In this document: in pieces, positions 24,142 through 36,059 of the stretch
How positions within the stretch are numbered: position 1 is the first letter of the stretch
Layout: each line of letters starts with the position of its first letter
Source of the DNA: Acanthaster planci
Taxonomy: Eukaryota; Echinodermata; Asteroidea; Valvatida; Acanthasteridae
Assembly: GCF_001949145.1 (NCBI RefSeq)
Contig: NW_019091502.1
Span: 659,682-723,681, forward strand
Direction of reading: 5' to 3'
Length of the DNA: 64,000 bases
The notes under the pieces: model-generated
What the model was told of the DNA's origin: nothing
Database searches by the model: none
The model's input: only the letters and a program-made list of their open reading frames with translations
Translations under genes and position numbers: made by a program

Positions 24142-26295
24142 CTGAAAGGACACCACGTTTTTGTATGTGAATAGCAATATGGATCATGAAGAATTCAGTT
24201 TTCGTTTTAAAATTTGTCATCGAAAATCCAACTCTTAAAATGACGTGGGTGATCTGTTTATAATTATGAAAAAACCTGCTCGTTCGTTGGGAATTAATAT
24301 CCGCGTATGTCATAAGTTTGCAAAACCACCCTTCAACTGAACGAAAGTGCCCTATGAATAGAAAGCGAGACAGTGTAAGGCTTAACAACGAAAAGGCAAA
24401 AGTCTCAAGTCTAATTTTACCAGAGATCTACATTGTACTGTAAATTTAGTCGGAGGCTGTGCGAGCCGTGACACAACGTCACTCGAAAAAGCGCCATATT
24501 TCTATTGTCACTTAAGCCTATTCTGTCTTTATTAGTATCAGTGTAAATGACCAAATCATTCGGCGTGAAAGTCAAGATTTCGTGGCATTTATTTTGCCAC
24601 ACAATTATTACAACCAGTCATCCAACTTACCAGTTGGTCCAGAAGGTATTTGGCCGTTGACCGAGAAAAACTTCAGGCATAATAATAAGATGTACTGGGT
24701 AACCAGAGTCGCCATGTTGGCTCTCTTGTCTATGTCCCAAGTTTAAATGATTTGGCTGATCTCTCCCGCTCATTCGCAGGTTTGGGAAATTGCATGGCTC
24801 CCTTGTTGTTATTGTGTCAATACTCCAAAAATACCTCACACTAAAAAGGGAAAAATAAAAAAGCAAAAACCAACAGTAACACCGTCGGTCTTCACTAGGC
24901 CGTTAGTATGATTCTTCGCGGGTTGTGTGCGGAATCCATTGTAAATGTGCCATTTCGTTAATTAGCTACAGCACGGTTCTTTATGACACTTGCAGTTCAA
25001 TTTTATGGATTGTCGTGCCATTTTGCCGGTCTTGTGTTATCTGCAATTTCCCGATTCTTTACGAGTGTTCGTCTATAACGCTGTCAGTGCATGAAAACCT
25101 ACTTGGTCATTATTTTATAGAGACTTACTGAGACCTATCAATAATGCTTATGAAAGTTTGCGACTTGTTTCCTACTTCCAACAAGCGTATCAGTATGTCT
25201 CACAGCCTCTGTATTGCTGTCCGATGTCGTTAAGGGCAGTTCAGCTTTAGCTACATAAGTAACGCAATACTACCCGCATCTTTAATCCAATCAAAGAGTT
25301 CATTATCGTCTAAATTTATTGTGTGCTAAAACATCTACTCGACTTTCGACTGTAGGCAACAAGCAGCAAAGGCAAGGCATAATTTATATTTGGTTCGTTC
25401 AGTCTTGTTCGTTTAGGCCTCATCAGATGGAGTAATTTTCGTCCCAAAATATGAAAGGCCTAAGATGTTCGATTTTGTTGGTGGTTTGTGTGATTGTGGA
25501 AGCCGCGCGTATGGACCCGGACCAATTGATAAGATACTTTGGTACCAACTCAGCAGCAGAAGGTTGGTAAATATGGTTAACATCCACAAACGTATTTGCT
25601 CTAATTCAGGGGCGTATCCAGCTTTTGGTTGCGGGGTAAGGGGTGGCACATTCAAAAGCGAATGCGGCTTCGGGCTTATTTAACATGGTGTTGGGAAAGT
25701 CTTACATTCTCGACATCCTTGTTTTTCTATCAAGATGCTGTTTTCTGAGGATTTTGGTGCCATTGTTTGATAAATAAAACATTATTATTAATATTTGATT
25801 ACGAAATATCCATGGGGGTGGGGGCAAGTTACCCCCTGCCCCCGGATAAGCCACTGCTGTAATTGCAAGTATAATATCATGGAAAGGTTTACACATAGGT
25901 TGAGTGTTCCGTCACTAATAATATAGCATAGCATTCCCTGTAAAGGGAGAAGGATACGTATTGTATCTTCTCCTGTTCATTTTACCCTGCGTCGTAGGTA
26001 GGGTGGTTCTGTTGTTGGCTTTACAGAATGTTTCCACTATTGTAATCAGAAATTTCTTTATAGTAAAACAGGTGTTGCTGGGTTGTTGGTTATTGTTCTG
26101 TTTTTACAGTAGGCATGGCTCTTGCAAAGGTAGATCCAAATTCTTCTTCTCCAGCGAAATGACATAAATCGAATATAATGTGAGGATTAATTTTTAAAAC
26201 ACCGATCAGTTAAATGCTTATTTGACACCTAATGTTTGTCGGACATATGTATTTTGTGTGGCTAACAGTGACCATTTGTTCTCTTTCAAGCCGTT
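24142..26295. other. Intergenic between GPCR relic and protease gene
   Basis: No gene is supported here. It contains a short hAT-like element (25607-25856). The upstream exons of the GPCR relic, if any survive, and the promoter of the plus-strand protease gene should lie in this interval. I could not identify either from sequence. Confidence 0.4.
25607..25856. mobile_element. Short hAT-like MITE, 250 bp
   Basis: The left end CAGGGGCGTATCCAGC and the inverted right end CAGTGGCTTATCCGGG form terminal inverted repeats. Flanks ctctaatt (25599-25606) and ctgtaatt (25857-25864) are an 8-bp duplication with one mismatch. A related terminus occurs near 85-136. Confidence 0.7.
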
Positions 26296-29200
26296 ATGCG
26301 TCTAGCCAAAAGCAAACTTTTCATTTTTCTTTCACTTTCATCACTAGCCCCGGAATTTGAGATAATTTACCCAGTGATTTCGGCCAACAATTACAGAACA
26401 ATGGCCGCCACTAGAGGCGTAATTGCTACCGAGAAAATGACCATTACGGTCCAGGCGTTCGGAGAGACCTTTCAGATGATGGTAAGGACCGTGAAAAGTC
26501 CCGGCGATAATGTTGAATCAAGTTGGAAGCAATAGCGCTCTTAAGACTATGAATGTGGTCGTCATCTAATTTCTTGTTGAGAAACATGGATTTCCTTAAA
26601 AACCTTGCATCCCAGTGCCGCCCTTGTAATGTTGTTTTCAATAAATAAAGACCTTTTTATGATTAACAAGGGCTATCAATAATTCCGTTGACTTATAAAT
26701 AAAGGTTCTAAGCAGAAATTTTGCACTATTATAACAAATGACACTTTTTATCGCTAGACGATTTCTACTACCAAACTTTGTCGAAAACAGTTGCCCTTTA
26801 TTTGTTTGTTTGTTTGTTTGTTTTTTGTTTGTTTGTTTGTTTGTTTTTTATTTAACTCAGTCACCACATATACATAACAATAAGGATAAGGTTGATTTTC
26901 CTTGCTCTTGCCTTTACATGAAATTGGAGCAGTTAGGAAAATTCAAACGCCAGCATTGATCGGTTTCGTTGTTGAGTTAAACTTGAAGAATGATATAAAT
27001 CTTGTGTTTTTTTGTGATTAGGTTCACCAGGATTCTTCCTTCATAGCTGACGGGTTGGAGGTGGTGTATGTCGGGACTTGTAGCAAATCCCTACCGGAAC
27101 GAAAGGCCGTCCGCAGGGACTGTTACTACCGAGGAAAGCTGGTGGGCGACGAGTGGTCCCTGGTGTCAGTCAGTGCCTGCAGCGGCATTGTAAGTCATTA
27201 TGTTCTCGTCAATGTAGCTGATGTCATCTTTTTTTCATAATCGGTACGGTTATGTTAGATTTTTAGACACTAATTACCGGAACTTGGCGGTTTTGGTCTT
27301 AAAGTCGAATTCTGGAATATCAGTGTCATTAGTAAAATGCCACTGTCATCTCAACCGATTGCACTGTTTCTTGTAAATTGAGAAATACTAGATGGAAACT
27401 TTCCGTTGGTTCTGTCACAAATTAGTGAACAGTGTTTATTGATGATCATTCCGCAAATTAGTGTTGAGGTAAGGTCACATACATTTAACGATTTGTATCT
27501 TTAGACTGTCTTCATTCGAAGAGGGTCGGAAACATTCCACATTGTGCCTCTAGACGAGAAAGATGCAGTGGAAATGAGCCTCTTGGATAGTCACTCGGGG
27601 GCGCCCCACATCATTTACAAGGGTGCTACCTGGGAGGATTGGATTGGCTCATGTGACTTCGTCGACGAAGATGGAACTGGTTAGTAAAGTAATAGCCAGA
27701 AATGGTTAAAAGGAAACCTCCTTTCGACATTGGCGTTAACATAACACAAGGAATGAGTGCGAGCAAGTTTCTCGAGGTCGTTGGCTTCATTTGGTTATTG
27801 GCAGGTTAAAATGTGATACTCCTTATGAAGCAACATCACTTCATCCAAATTCTGATGGTAATTGCAGATTACCAGGCAGACTTGACGATACATCCACCTG
27901 ATTTCGAAGGACTGTCCCAGAGGTACATCGAGACGATGGTTGTTGGTGATGGCGCTCTCTATGAAATACGAGGTGCTAACACGGCGAACAGCCTCTTGGC
28001 GTTGATGAACTCGGTATACGAACAGTCCTTTCCTTAAATGTATAGTGACAGATGTTTTATGGCATATATCTCCGATGCTTTTACAAATGGAATGCTAAAC
28101 AAATATTTTGAACGTTTATTTCATGTCGCTAGCGATATTAGCCCCCCTTAGATCGGAAATTATTTGTAAACTAGAAAATTCCTTTGCCTCAGGAACTAGT
28201 TTGCAATCTTTCAATATCTTGGAGAACCGGCAATGACTGTCAACTTTGAATGAAACGGGATGTTTGTTTAGGCGTACTATTGCGACGAAATAGACTCTTC
28301 AATGGTATTTTTTTTTTATTTTGTTTTGCATCTTTTACAGGTGTCTCATGTGCTAGCTCTGCCAAGTCTAATCGGAGATAAGCTTCAACTCGTGGTGGTG
28401 GACATGAGAGTGTACACAAACAACACTGTGTGTATTGCTTCGTCTTTAAATTTGTTCCCTACGATTTCGTAACCAAAGGAACCAGGAGTGAGTCGCAATA
28501 CAATGCGCCCTCAAGAGGTTTCAATGATATGGGTCACTCACTTTTTTACGGTCAGCATTTTGCATTTGTCATTGGTTCGTCATTCTCTACGTTAGATGTC
28601 ACACAAAACAAGTGCAAAGCCGAGCTTCAGAACTTTATCAATTTATAATTCTTTTTTAAACCGACCACAAATGTTCAAGGTGCTGGGTCCCCGTTGAGGT
28701 CAAGTGGGATTAGGCCTACCATAATGGCACCCGGGTGTCGAACGTTTTCCCACAATGCGCTGCAAAAACTGACTATTCCGCATTACCCACTTTATGGCAG
28801 GCTGTGCGAATCTCAGAGATATTTTACACCTTCAACATCCCTTAACGCTTTCTAAACAAGGTCACTGCCTCATACAATATAACAATATAAAGTCCAATAA
28901 GGTACTAACGTAATGTGCTGCAGCACTGCATCCAGTTCGAATGTTTTCTATTGCTACAACACAGGGTGACTTGGTCACGGACGAGCACGCATATTGGACG
29001 CTGTTCAATTTTTGCAAATGGCAGAACAAGACCAACCCAGCAATGGAGCAGAATCCTCGACATTTCGACATTGCAACTCTTCTAACTGGGTCAGTTTGGT
29101 GCCTTTATTAGGTTGTAACTACATTCAGAAGTCTTTTTACCGCATTATAAGGTAATTAGTATGAATCGCAAAAAGCCCATGGACACTTAAATTTCCCCAA

Positions 29201-30298
29201 AGAAATCCTTTTTAGACAAGTGACGGACTTTCTTCCTATCGGAAACTCAATCCACGTTTCATTATAATCATTTATCAAAATATTCAGTTTTTGTGCTTTA
29301 CATAGCTTCAACATTTATGGTAGCCATGGCGATGGGACTAAGGGCATCGCCCTGACTGGTGGCGCATGTCAAAGGACAAAGCAGTGCTCATTGGTTGAGT
29401 TCTTAGAGCAGAACGCCATCTATGCCACCGCTCATGAAATAGGACACAGGTAGGTCTGGCTACAGATGAATGGTATTAAAGCTATACTGGACATTTGTGA
29501 CCGCACCAGACGAAAGCAATTTGCCCTCGAGTTGTTACGATCCTGATTGGGACATTCTGCACACGTGACCCGGCTCCTGCAGCGAACGAAAGGAGGCAAA
29601 CACTTGTCGTGGAGACAAGATTAATACGGCCTCCGAATTGCTTAGATTTTGCTCTTCATCTTGTGGAGATAATTGGTCAACTCAGAGTCACGAACTGGAA
29701 TATTGTCAATCTGAAATCCTTTTATTTTGGACGCCCATCAATCTCACGTCAACCCGTTCATGGCAGCGTGTTAATCGTTTCTTTCTTCCAGTCTCGGCAT
29801 GCACCACGATGGTCACCATGGTAACACGTGCCCCGAGGCAGGCTTTCTGATGTGTCCTTACATGCAAGACAACGAAGCAGAGCTGGGGTGGTCAATCTGT
29901 AGCAGGAACTACCTACTCAATTTCTTGGAGTATGTATTAACATTTTGTTGAAACCTCCTACAAGAAAGTGTCTATCTCTGCCCTGCCCCTATACACCAAC
30001 CCATGGGAAAACTTACTGCACACTTTATATGGCCCTGTCAGTTTTCATCTGTTTCAAAAACCTGAAAATTATGCATCCATCTTTCAGTATTTTCCCACTT
30101 TAAGAACTTTAAAAGCAATCTTTATTCTTACGGCACAAGACAGGCCAAGTAATAACAGTCTATGACTAGATAATCTCCTTTCAAATTTACCAAGTCTATT
30201 AAAGGTTTCATTTTTCCAACACTCTCATTTGCAGCACGAAAGGGAGCTGTCTGGAGGACAAGCCAGGAATTAATCTGCTTCCAGAAATCGAAAAATAA
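26296..30298 (+). CDS. ADAMTS-like secreted zinc metalloprotease, C-terminally short
   Basis: Exons: 26296-26481, 27022-27189, 27505-27679, 27868-28013, 28341-28427, 28965-29089, 29306-29449, 29792-29933, and a final piece from 30235. Exons 1-8 give 391 codons in one frame. The start is an ATG followed by a signal-peptide-like stretch (MRLAKSKLFIFLSLSSLA). The prodomain shows DCYYRGKLVGDEWSLVSVS. The catalytic domain begins near QRYIETMVVGDG. The zinc site HEIGHSLGMHHD is formed across exons 7 and 8, matching HExxHxxGxxHD. A methionine turn (GFLMCPYM) and WSICSRNYL follow. No furin-type basic site precedes the catalytic domain. The last exon contains SCLEDKPG, the usual ADAMTS sequence after the protease domain, but only in a frame that the exon 8 donor does not give; the spliced frame stops at 30271-30273 and the other at 30296-30298. 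No disintegrin, thrombospondin or spacer parts follow. Confidence 0.78.
26801..26847. repeat. (TTTG)n microsatellite
   Basis: An interrupted TTTG array in the first intron of the protease gene. Confidence 0.9.
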
Positions 30299-30689
30299 AT
30301 AGGAGTTAGGTTTAGTGTACTCATCTGTTGCAGAAAACCGGTAAAGGCCATCGAATTAATAGAGCTGCTCACTCCTAACTCCATGTTTTCTCCCAGGATA
30401 ACCTTCTGCGTCACTCGTCATATAAAATCCACTCAATCTGATTAAGATGGTAAATGATCCATTTGCTAATAAAATGTTCGTTTATTCACAAATAAAGTGT
30501 ATTTAAGCTATGTTAAGAGCGTGCAGCAGAGCAATCTTTTACCCAAGACAAAAGTACCAAGGTACTCATTTTTAGTACAACAAGGTCTGCACCGAGACAT
30601 CATATTTCCGAACGCGTATTTCGAGTTGTCAGCGACACCAAATGTCCATATGTCATTCAGTTACAACAGCTTGTTTGTCACCACTAGAC

Positions 30690-32028
30690 TTCGCCCGTCA
30701 CCCAGCACCCGAACAGGGTGTTGGTAAGGGCAGATGGCCTTGCACAGATTTTAGCGAAGGAAATACGTCACACGGGGTGGCAGCTAACGACCCGCAGAGC
30801 ATTGTGGGTATATTTCTGTCAGGCGCGCGCTCGCGTTACACAAGTGGCGGTTATACATTCGACGTTTTTTCTTCAGCATTGCTGAAAACATTCTCATTAC
30901 ACTTCATTCGTTCAATCAGAATTGATCAAGATAACCAAGGATTTGAAATACACTATCGGTAATACCTAGTAAGAAGATAAATTACCACACTGTGATTGTA
31001 CCACGGCCGAACCACTGGCGAACCCAAAAATTCAAATAAAGCTTTGCTAACAGGAAGTGATGACCTCGCAGTCACAGGTCGTGCACAATATAGCCGATCA
31101 CAGTTCAAAGCCATCAGCCCAGCAGGAAGACAAATAACGAAGATGACTTCATTGAAAAGGTCAAAACGTCCACAGAAAAGCTAACTAAAAGAGGTTACAA
31201 TCTATCAGAAATTGAGAAAGCGACAAGAAAAGTCTGGCATGCAGACAGAGCCCAAAATAATTCACGAAACGAAGGATGGGAAACAGACGAAACAAGCCCG
31301 ATTAGTCTTCACACGTACATACCCAGCCATACCCAGCCATCAACCACCTTGACGTACACCGAGCACTCAACAGAAATTGGCATCTAATTCAAAACAACCC
31401 TACATTTCTGGAAACATTTCCAAACCCCCAATTACTACCTTCAAAAGAGCACGAAACATAAAAGAGAAACTGGTGAACGCCAAATACAATTACAACAAGC
31501 CGAACTCCCTCAACACACTCCCCAAAGACTCCGGGTTCTTCGAGGAACCGCAGAAGCCAGACAAAACTTTACAAATATTACTCACCGTCCTGGAAGAACA
31601 GAAGAAAACCACATAAAACCGTTAGCTGTTATATACTAAAGACTTAAACTTCCGAACTACACACAATCGGACAACAAATTAACGCATTAAAATCCAGCAA
31701 GTCAGCCCCCGGTTCGTCTGAACTACTGTGCAACTGAAGAGCGCCCCACTTGCTATGCACGAAAACATGGTCTTGCTATAAAAGAGGGTTCGCAAAATAA
31801 CCCTCACTCACACCCCTCAAAAAAAAAACATATTATAGATATTTGTAAAAAGTCCAGCTCCACATCTTATGTCCACTTATAACCAAACCACAAAAAGGAC
31901 ATAAAAAGGGAGAGAAGGCAGACTTGTAACAGCAAGCCCAAACAAGTCAACCATGGAGGAATGTGACTAGATGGAAGAGTGTCATCATTTCTCAAAAACG
32001 CCCGAACGGGCGCTGGGTGACGAGCGAA
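30690..32028. mobile_element. TIR element carrying Penelope-like sequence
   Basis: The left terminus TTCGCCCGTCACCCAGCACC is mirrored by the right terminus (inverted TTCGCTCGTCACCCAGCGCC). Flanks cactagac (30682-30689) and cactggac (32029-32036) form an 8-bp duplication with one mismatch. The interior (31140-31616) resembles the C-terminal reverse-transcriptase region of a Penelope-like retroelement. A 341-bp relative with the same termini lies at 43906-44246. The superfamily is uncertain: the duplication length fits hAT or Mutator-like. Confidence 0.72.
31140..31616 (+). pseudogene. Penelope-like retroelement fragment (frameshifted)
   Basis: Three frames together read like the region after the polymerase domain of Penelope-like elements. 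DDFIEKVKTSTEKLTKRGYN and EIEKATRKVWHADR come first. Next is a NRNWHLIQNNPTFLETFPN stretch, then PPITTFKRARNIKEKLVNAK ending near YNYNKPN. At least two frameshifts and an internal stop separate the pieces, so it is dead. No GIY-YIG endonuclease part is visible. It sits inside the TIR element at 30690-32028, either inserted into it or captured by it. Confidence 0.6.
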
Positions 32029-33165
32029 CACTGGACTTCAAAAGCTTCACTGTTTATAAGTAAGAATTCACTCCTGTTTATCACATCGTATTTCGTGAAT
32101 AAGTGATAGTCCAACATGTAACGCATCTTGGTATGACACAATGACATAAAGAAACAACTGCTTGAGTTTGAAGAATCTTGGTTTAATCTTGCATCTCTGT
32201 TGAATTTGTTTGTTTTTTTTGTTCAATGTCGAAGTTCGAAATGGGGTCTACCCATGCATGCCTGCATAACGTAAGCACCCCTTGTGATTTATAGCATCTA
32301 AAAGCTGCCGTAGTTAAAATGAATTAGATCTCGAATTGGGTAAGGATTAAATTTGTGTAAAAGCTAAAGTTCCGCAATCTTTGATGACCACTGGGAATCC
32401 AATTAGAAGAATTCAACAACCTAGTTTGAAGACATCAACCGCTTTTGCTAATCTTTTGAGCTGTCCCCTAGAGAATTGCTGTCCATGTTTGGTTCCCGCC
32501 GCCTGTGCAACAAAGATATGTTTGAGACTAGAAAGTGGAATATATACAGGAGTCCAGACTAAAGCCATTAAACTGTTGTTGTTTTAGTTAGATTTACCCT
32601 AGAACTTGGACTAATTAAGCTTCCAGGTAGCCAATAATGACTCATTATGTCAAGCTTTTACGAAGTGTTAGGTTTTTTATAAACGCTGGCTGGGTGGTCC
32701 GCAGATCAACCTCTGCTGAGACCATACTTTCGAGAACTGTACAAAGTGAGATTTGAGGATAAGCCGAGCCAGCCCTGCGAAATGGTAAAGTAATCAGCGC
32801 AGAAAACATTGAGCATGACGTCATGCGCCGTTTGACACGCACACAATGATTATTGCTCGAGACCGCTTTAACACTATCACCGTATCTAAGCTTCCAGTAT
32901 GCAATGTAGAGGCCTACGCATATACTCGTAAGGCCTATAGGCTGTACGCTGTGCTACTGCCGCGACAAACGCGTATAAAGCATTGTTTTACAAGTTCGGC
33001 ACTTCACCAGCACGACGTTTTTAGCGCCAATTCGGCTCGATGAATTACATTCGGCACGGCAAGCTCTAGGGTATGCAGCGCTGTCGGTGTTCTGAACGAC
33101 AGTGGCATGGTGCGATTCTCCTCAATTAAAACTTCGACGTTCAGCGGAGCTGCCACGCTATTGCT

Positions 33166-33345
33166 GTGCTATCCGCTACAAGAGAGGGCGCTATTTTGTT
33201 CACAACAAAGGCTCCTTTGTTGGAAATTGCCCTCTGCTGGTTGTACAAACGACTATGAAATGCTTGCGCAATGGACACTGAAAAATGAATACTGAGCTTG
33301 GCTGCCTCCAACCGATGGGATGCTTCTGCTCAAGGCGGATAGCTA
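33166..33345. repeat. Direct repeat, copy 1 (with 34070-34250)
   Basis: Shares AGAGAGGGCGC, GGCTCCTTTG-like, ACTATGAAATGC and TGCTTCTGCTCAAGG in the same order with 34070-34250, about 0.9 kb away. It is a diverged dispersed or tandem repeat of unknown family. Confidence 0.6.
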
Positions 33346-33427
33346 CACTCATGTAAAGCACGCTGTATAGCCCAGGCCTAACTAAAACTTCAAACATTTT
33401 TACCAAAGCCCACTTACCCTCTTACAC

Positions 33428-33571
33428 CGTGACATCGATACTCCCAGACTCCAAAAGATCCCTAACGACCAAGGCAACGAAACAACACCTAGCAATGGTT
33501 ATCGGCAAATAGCAAAACCCATAGTATTCCGCATTGGCGCCACCTGCCAACGGTCCTGCCACTGTTCTGGG
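33428..33571 (-). pseudogene. Frameshifted last-TM exon of SLC18B1-like gene (copy A)
   Basis: After the acceptor (tctccccag) it encodes TVAGPLAGGANAEYYGF, clearly parallel to exon 12 of the intact gene (TVAGPLVGGAVVEYYGF at 40076-40219). A run of five Ts in the intact copy has four here. This shifts GVWEYRC out of frame (SGSIDVTV, then stop). The exon is followed upstream by sequence matching intron 11, so it is a genomic rather than retro copy. Confidence 0.8.
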
Positions 33572-33594
33572 GAGAGACAAATGAATTCTTTGGA

Positions 33595-35580
33595 ATGTAT
33601 TTCCTGCATGAAATCCTGTACCTGGTGCTCTTTGTGTATTAGTCTTTATGTTGATCTTAGAATGAATGAGAGTTAGGGAAACATTGATAAATCGGAAGTG
33701 TAGATGACACTTTAACTCAAACCTGATGTGGAAAATCCCTGGACAAACAACAGGCCAAGCCCTGTTCAAGTTTACTTTTAATTCTCTGATGAGTCAACAG
33801 AATATACTTTGCAAAAGTTTGCGCAAAATGCAATGAGTTTTGGTTCATTGAAAGCATAATCTACAGAAAAAAAACGTCGGTACTTGTTTTGCTGACACGC
33901 AGTCGGTTATAGCCGCTGATGGAGGGCTTCCGAAGAACTGCTGACCTGTACTTTGTTCTGTTGTCGTATGGAGCAATGACGGAAATGGGCATCTTTTGTT
34001 TTGTTTCTTTTTAGACCGTGCTTGAAAGGGTTTTGGCCAGGTTCCAGGGCGGGGAATGAGCCCCGAGCTGGACCGAGAGAGGGCGCAATTTTCTCAGCAA
34101 CGCAGACTCCTTTGGCAGGAACTGCACTTCGCTCGTTCACAAACCACTATGAAATGCACTCGTTATGGTCACCTCGCCTCCATCAAAATGAGGATTCTCG
34201 ACCAACATGGCCTCTCTTCACCCAATGAGGGGGTGCTTCTGCTCAAGGAGGACAGTGTAACATTGTTATACTTTTTTGTTACGTATACCTGTAGGGCCAG
34301 TGCTTGTTCTTTGTTGAATAAGTTGTTAGTTCAGTGAACGGAACGAAAGGTTGTTGTATAATCTTATTGAATAAGAGTTTTGCTTGTTTTGAGTTGGAAA
34401 TCGTGTTATGACAGTGTCCCCTTTCAAGCATTGCGGGAACTGGATAAGAAGAACCCAAATAGGTAAACGAAACATAACAGTGTACAACATATCAGCGACG
34501 GGAATTCGGTAACATCAGATGGTGGAAGCAGTTGTTCGAACCAATCGCAGCTGTAATTTACATCTGACATGCAAGTATAAAAGTGTAGCATGCGTGCGCC
34601 CGCGTGAGACGCCAGCGGCTGGACCACGTGGACTTAAATTAGAGGAAAATGTAAATTTCCACGTGCACGTACTGGATTATGACCTCAGTCGTGCACAAGT
34701 ATAAAAGTTCCTCATCAGCAAAGAGAGAGGCGCGGACATCTTCGTTTACCGACATTTACACTCGTTGCCTAAGCGAAGACAAGTGGTGTAAAGCCGAGGG
34801 GAGGTTCTTAAATTGGCGGACTGCACCTGGCCTCTTACTGTTACAGGCGGGCACGTGGTTTCATTAACGACGATTTACAATGCAAATTTTCACCAAGCGG
34901 TAGTCTGGTTCCCTGACCACATTCACTAACGACTCTGGATAAAATCTTAGGTCAGGTATCACCCACGGAAATAAAATAGATCATGACGCAACAAGAAACC
35001 CTTGGTGGATGTTTAGATGTGTATGCAGGCTGTTAACGTTGGCGGTCACTTTGAAACATCCAATTAATGAAAAAAAATGTGTGGGAATGGAGCAACATCG
35101 CGTTGCACGTGGGCAACAAACAAGCGAAAAAACATAGGCCTATCTCATTATGCGTATAGACAAAGCCGGGAATACCCGAACATCAACGATGCTTTCAGAT
35201 TGTGGACAAGACAAGTTTGGAACATTTCGGATATTTTCGGAAACTGGAGGGATTTTTCCAGTTTTGGTCACGTGGAGACTGAGTGATACCGGATTCTTGA
35301 GTCAATGAGAACAGTCGGAATCATCGCTACTCCATTAACTTTTGCCATTGTTTGTTTACCTGAGTTCAAGATTTGAAAGCGTTTATGAGTATCGGTGTTA
35401 ATTAATCAAGTGAGACAACAAATGCTCTGATCATTCAACAGTTATCTCAAATTGTTGACTGAAAATTGCTCAAATGCAAATCGCGTCAACTTTAAAAATC
35501 TGCGGCAACCACTTGTGACTCTTTGTATTGTAAATCGCCCACTTTGACTGCGCAGACTGCGTGTTCAGTCATGCGTGACA
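33595..35580. repeat. Intron-11-like sequence of block A
   Basis: 33595-33850 aligns with 43130-43380 and 35435-35580 with 44745-44890 (for example ATTGCTCAAATGCAAATCGCG against ATTGCGGAAATGCAAATAGCG). The latter is the start of intron 11 of the minus-strand transporter. In addition, 34890-35300 aligns with 37200-37680 (TAGTCTGGTTCCCTG; CTTAGGTCAGG; GGTCACGT). No exon 11 follows at the expected place; a mariner fragment (35565-35717) is there instead. Confidence 0.6.
34070..34250. repeat. Direct repeat, copy 2 (with 33166-33345)
   Basis: Diverged partner of 33166-33345, in the same orientation and with the same order of conserved blocks. Confidence 0.6.
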
Positions 35581-35717
35581 GGAGGGATACCATCAAGGTA
35601 TCATTAGAAAGAATACTGCTTCTCTTTTTTGGAGATCCTTATACATTATATTAATATCTCATAGTTTGGGCATATTAACCCCTTTCCTCATGGTTTGGTT
35701 TTCTCTGGGACACCCTG
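35565..35717 (+). mobile_element. Solo end of mariner-like element
   Basis: Nearly identical to the right end of the element at 55292-56271. It shares GGAGGGATACCATCAAGGTA, TTAGAAAGAATACTGCTT and the terminus GGGACACCCTG followed by TA. Only about 153 bases remain. Confidence 0.85.
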
Positions 35718-36059
35718 TATATGTACATTTTTCCATGTTGGTATCCTTTACAGAAACACACAATAAGTCAATGATATTAACATATTACAGGAAAACTCAC
35801 TATTGGGATGTAAGGCAACGCCTGCATTAGAATAAAATTTTCATTAATCTACAAATGTGATGGATTGCAATGGCTGTAAAATTGCTGTGATTCCATATTG
35901 GAAATCTAAAAGGCCACAGTTTAAATTATGTCGGAGTTTACGTCTCAGGATGAAAGCGTCAATGTTATATTGGTTTGTATACAAAAAAATTGTGCTTTCT
36001 GTAGATTTTACTGAACTTAGTTTTATCTCTTTGCTAATTCTATGTTGATATGTGCATAG

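Larger units (their letters stand above)
30430..33800. repeat. Duplicated 3' block A of an SLC18B1-like gene
   Basis: Parts of this block align, diverged, with 38800-40260 (block B). Examples are GATTAAGATGGTAAA at 30441/38812, CAAAGTTCCG-type text at 32360/39265, TTTGGTTCCCGCCGCCTGT at 32488/39388, and ATATATACAGGAGTCCAGAC at 32540/39440. Both end at an exon encoding the last transmembrane segment (33428-33571 here, 40076-40219 in B). A 1.3-kb element (30690-32028) is present only in block A and therefore arrived after the duplication. Confidence 0.7.
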
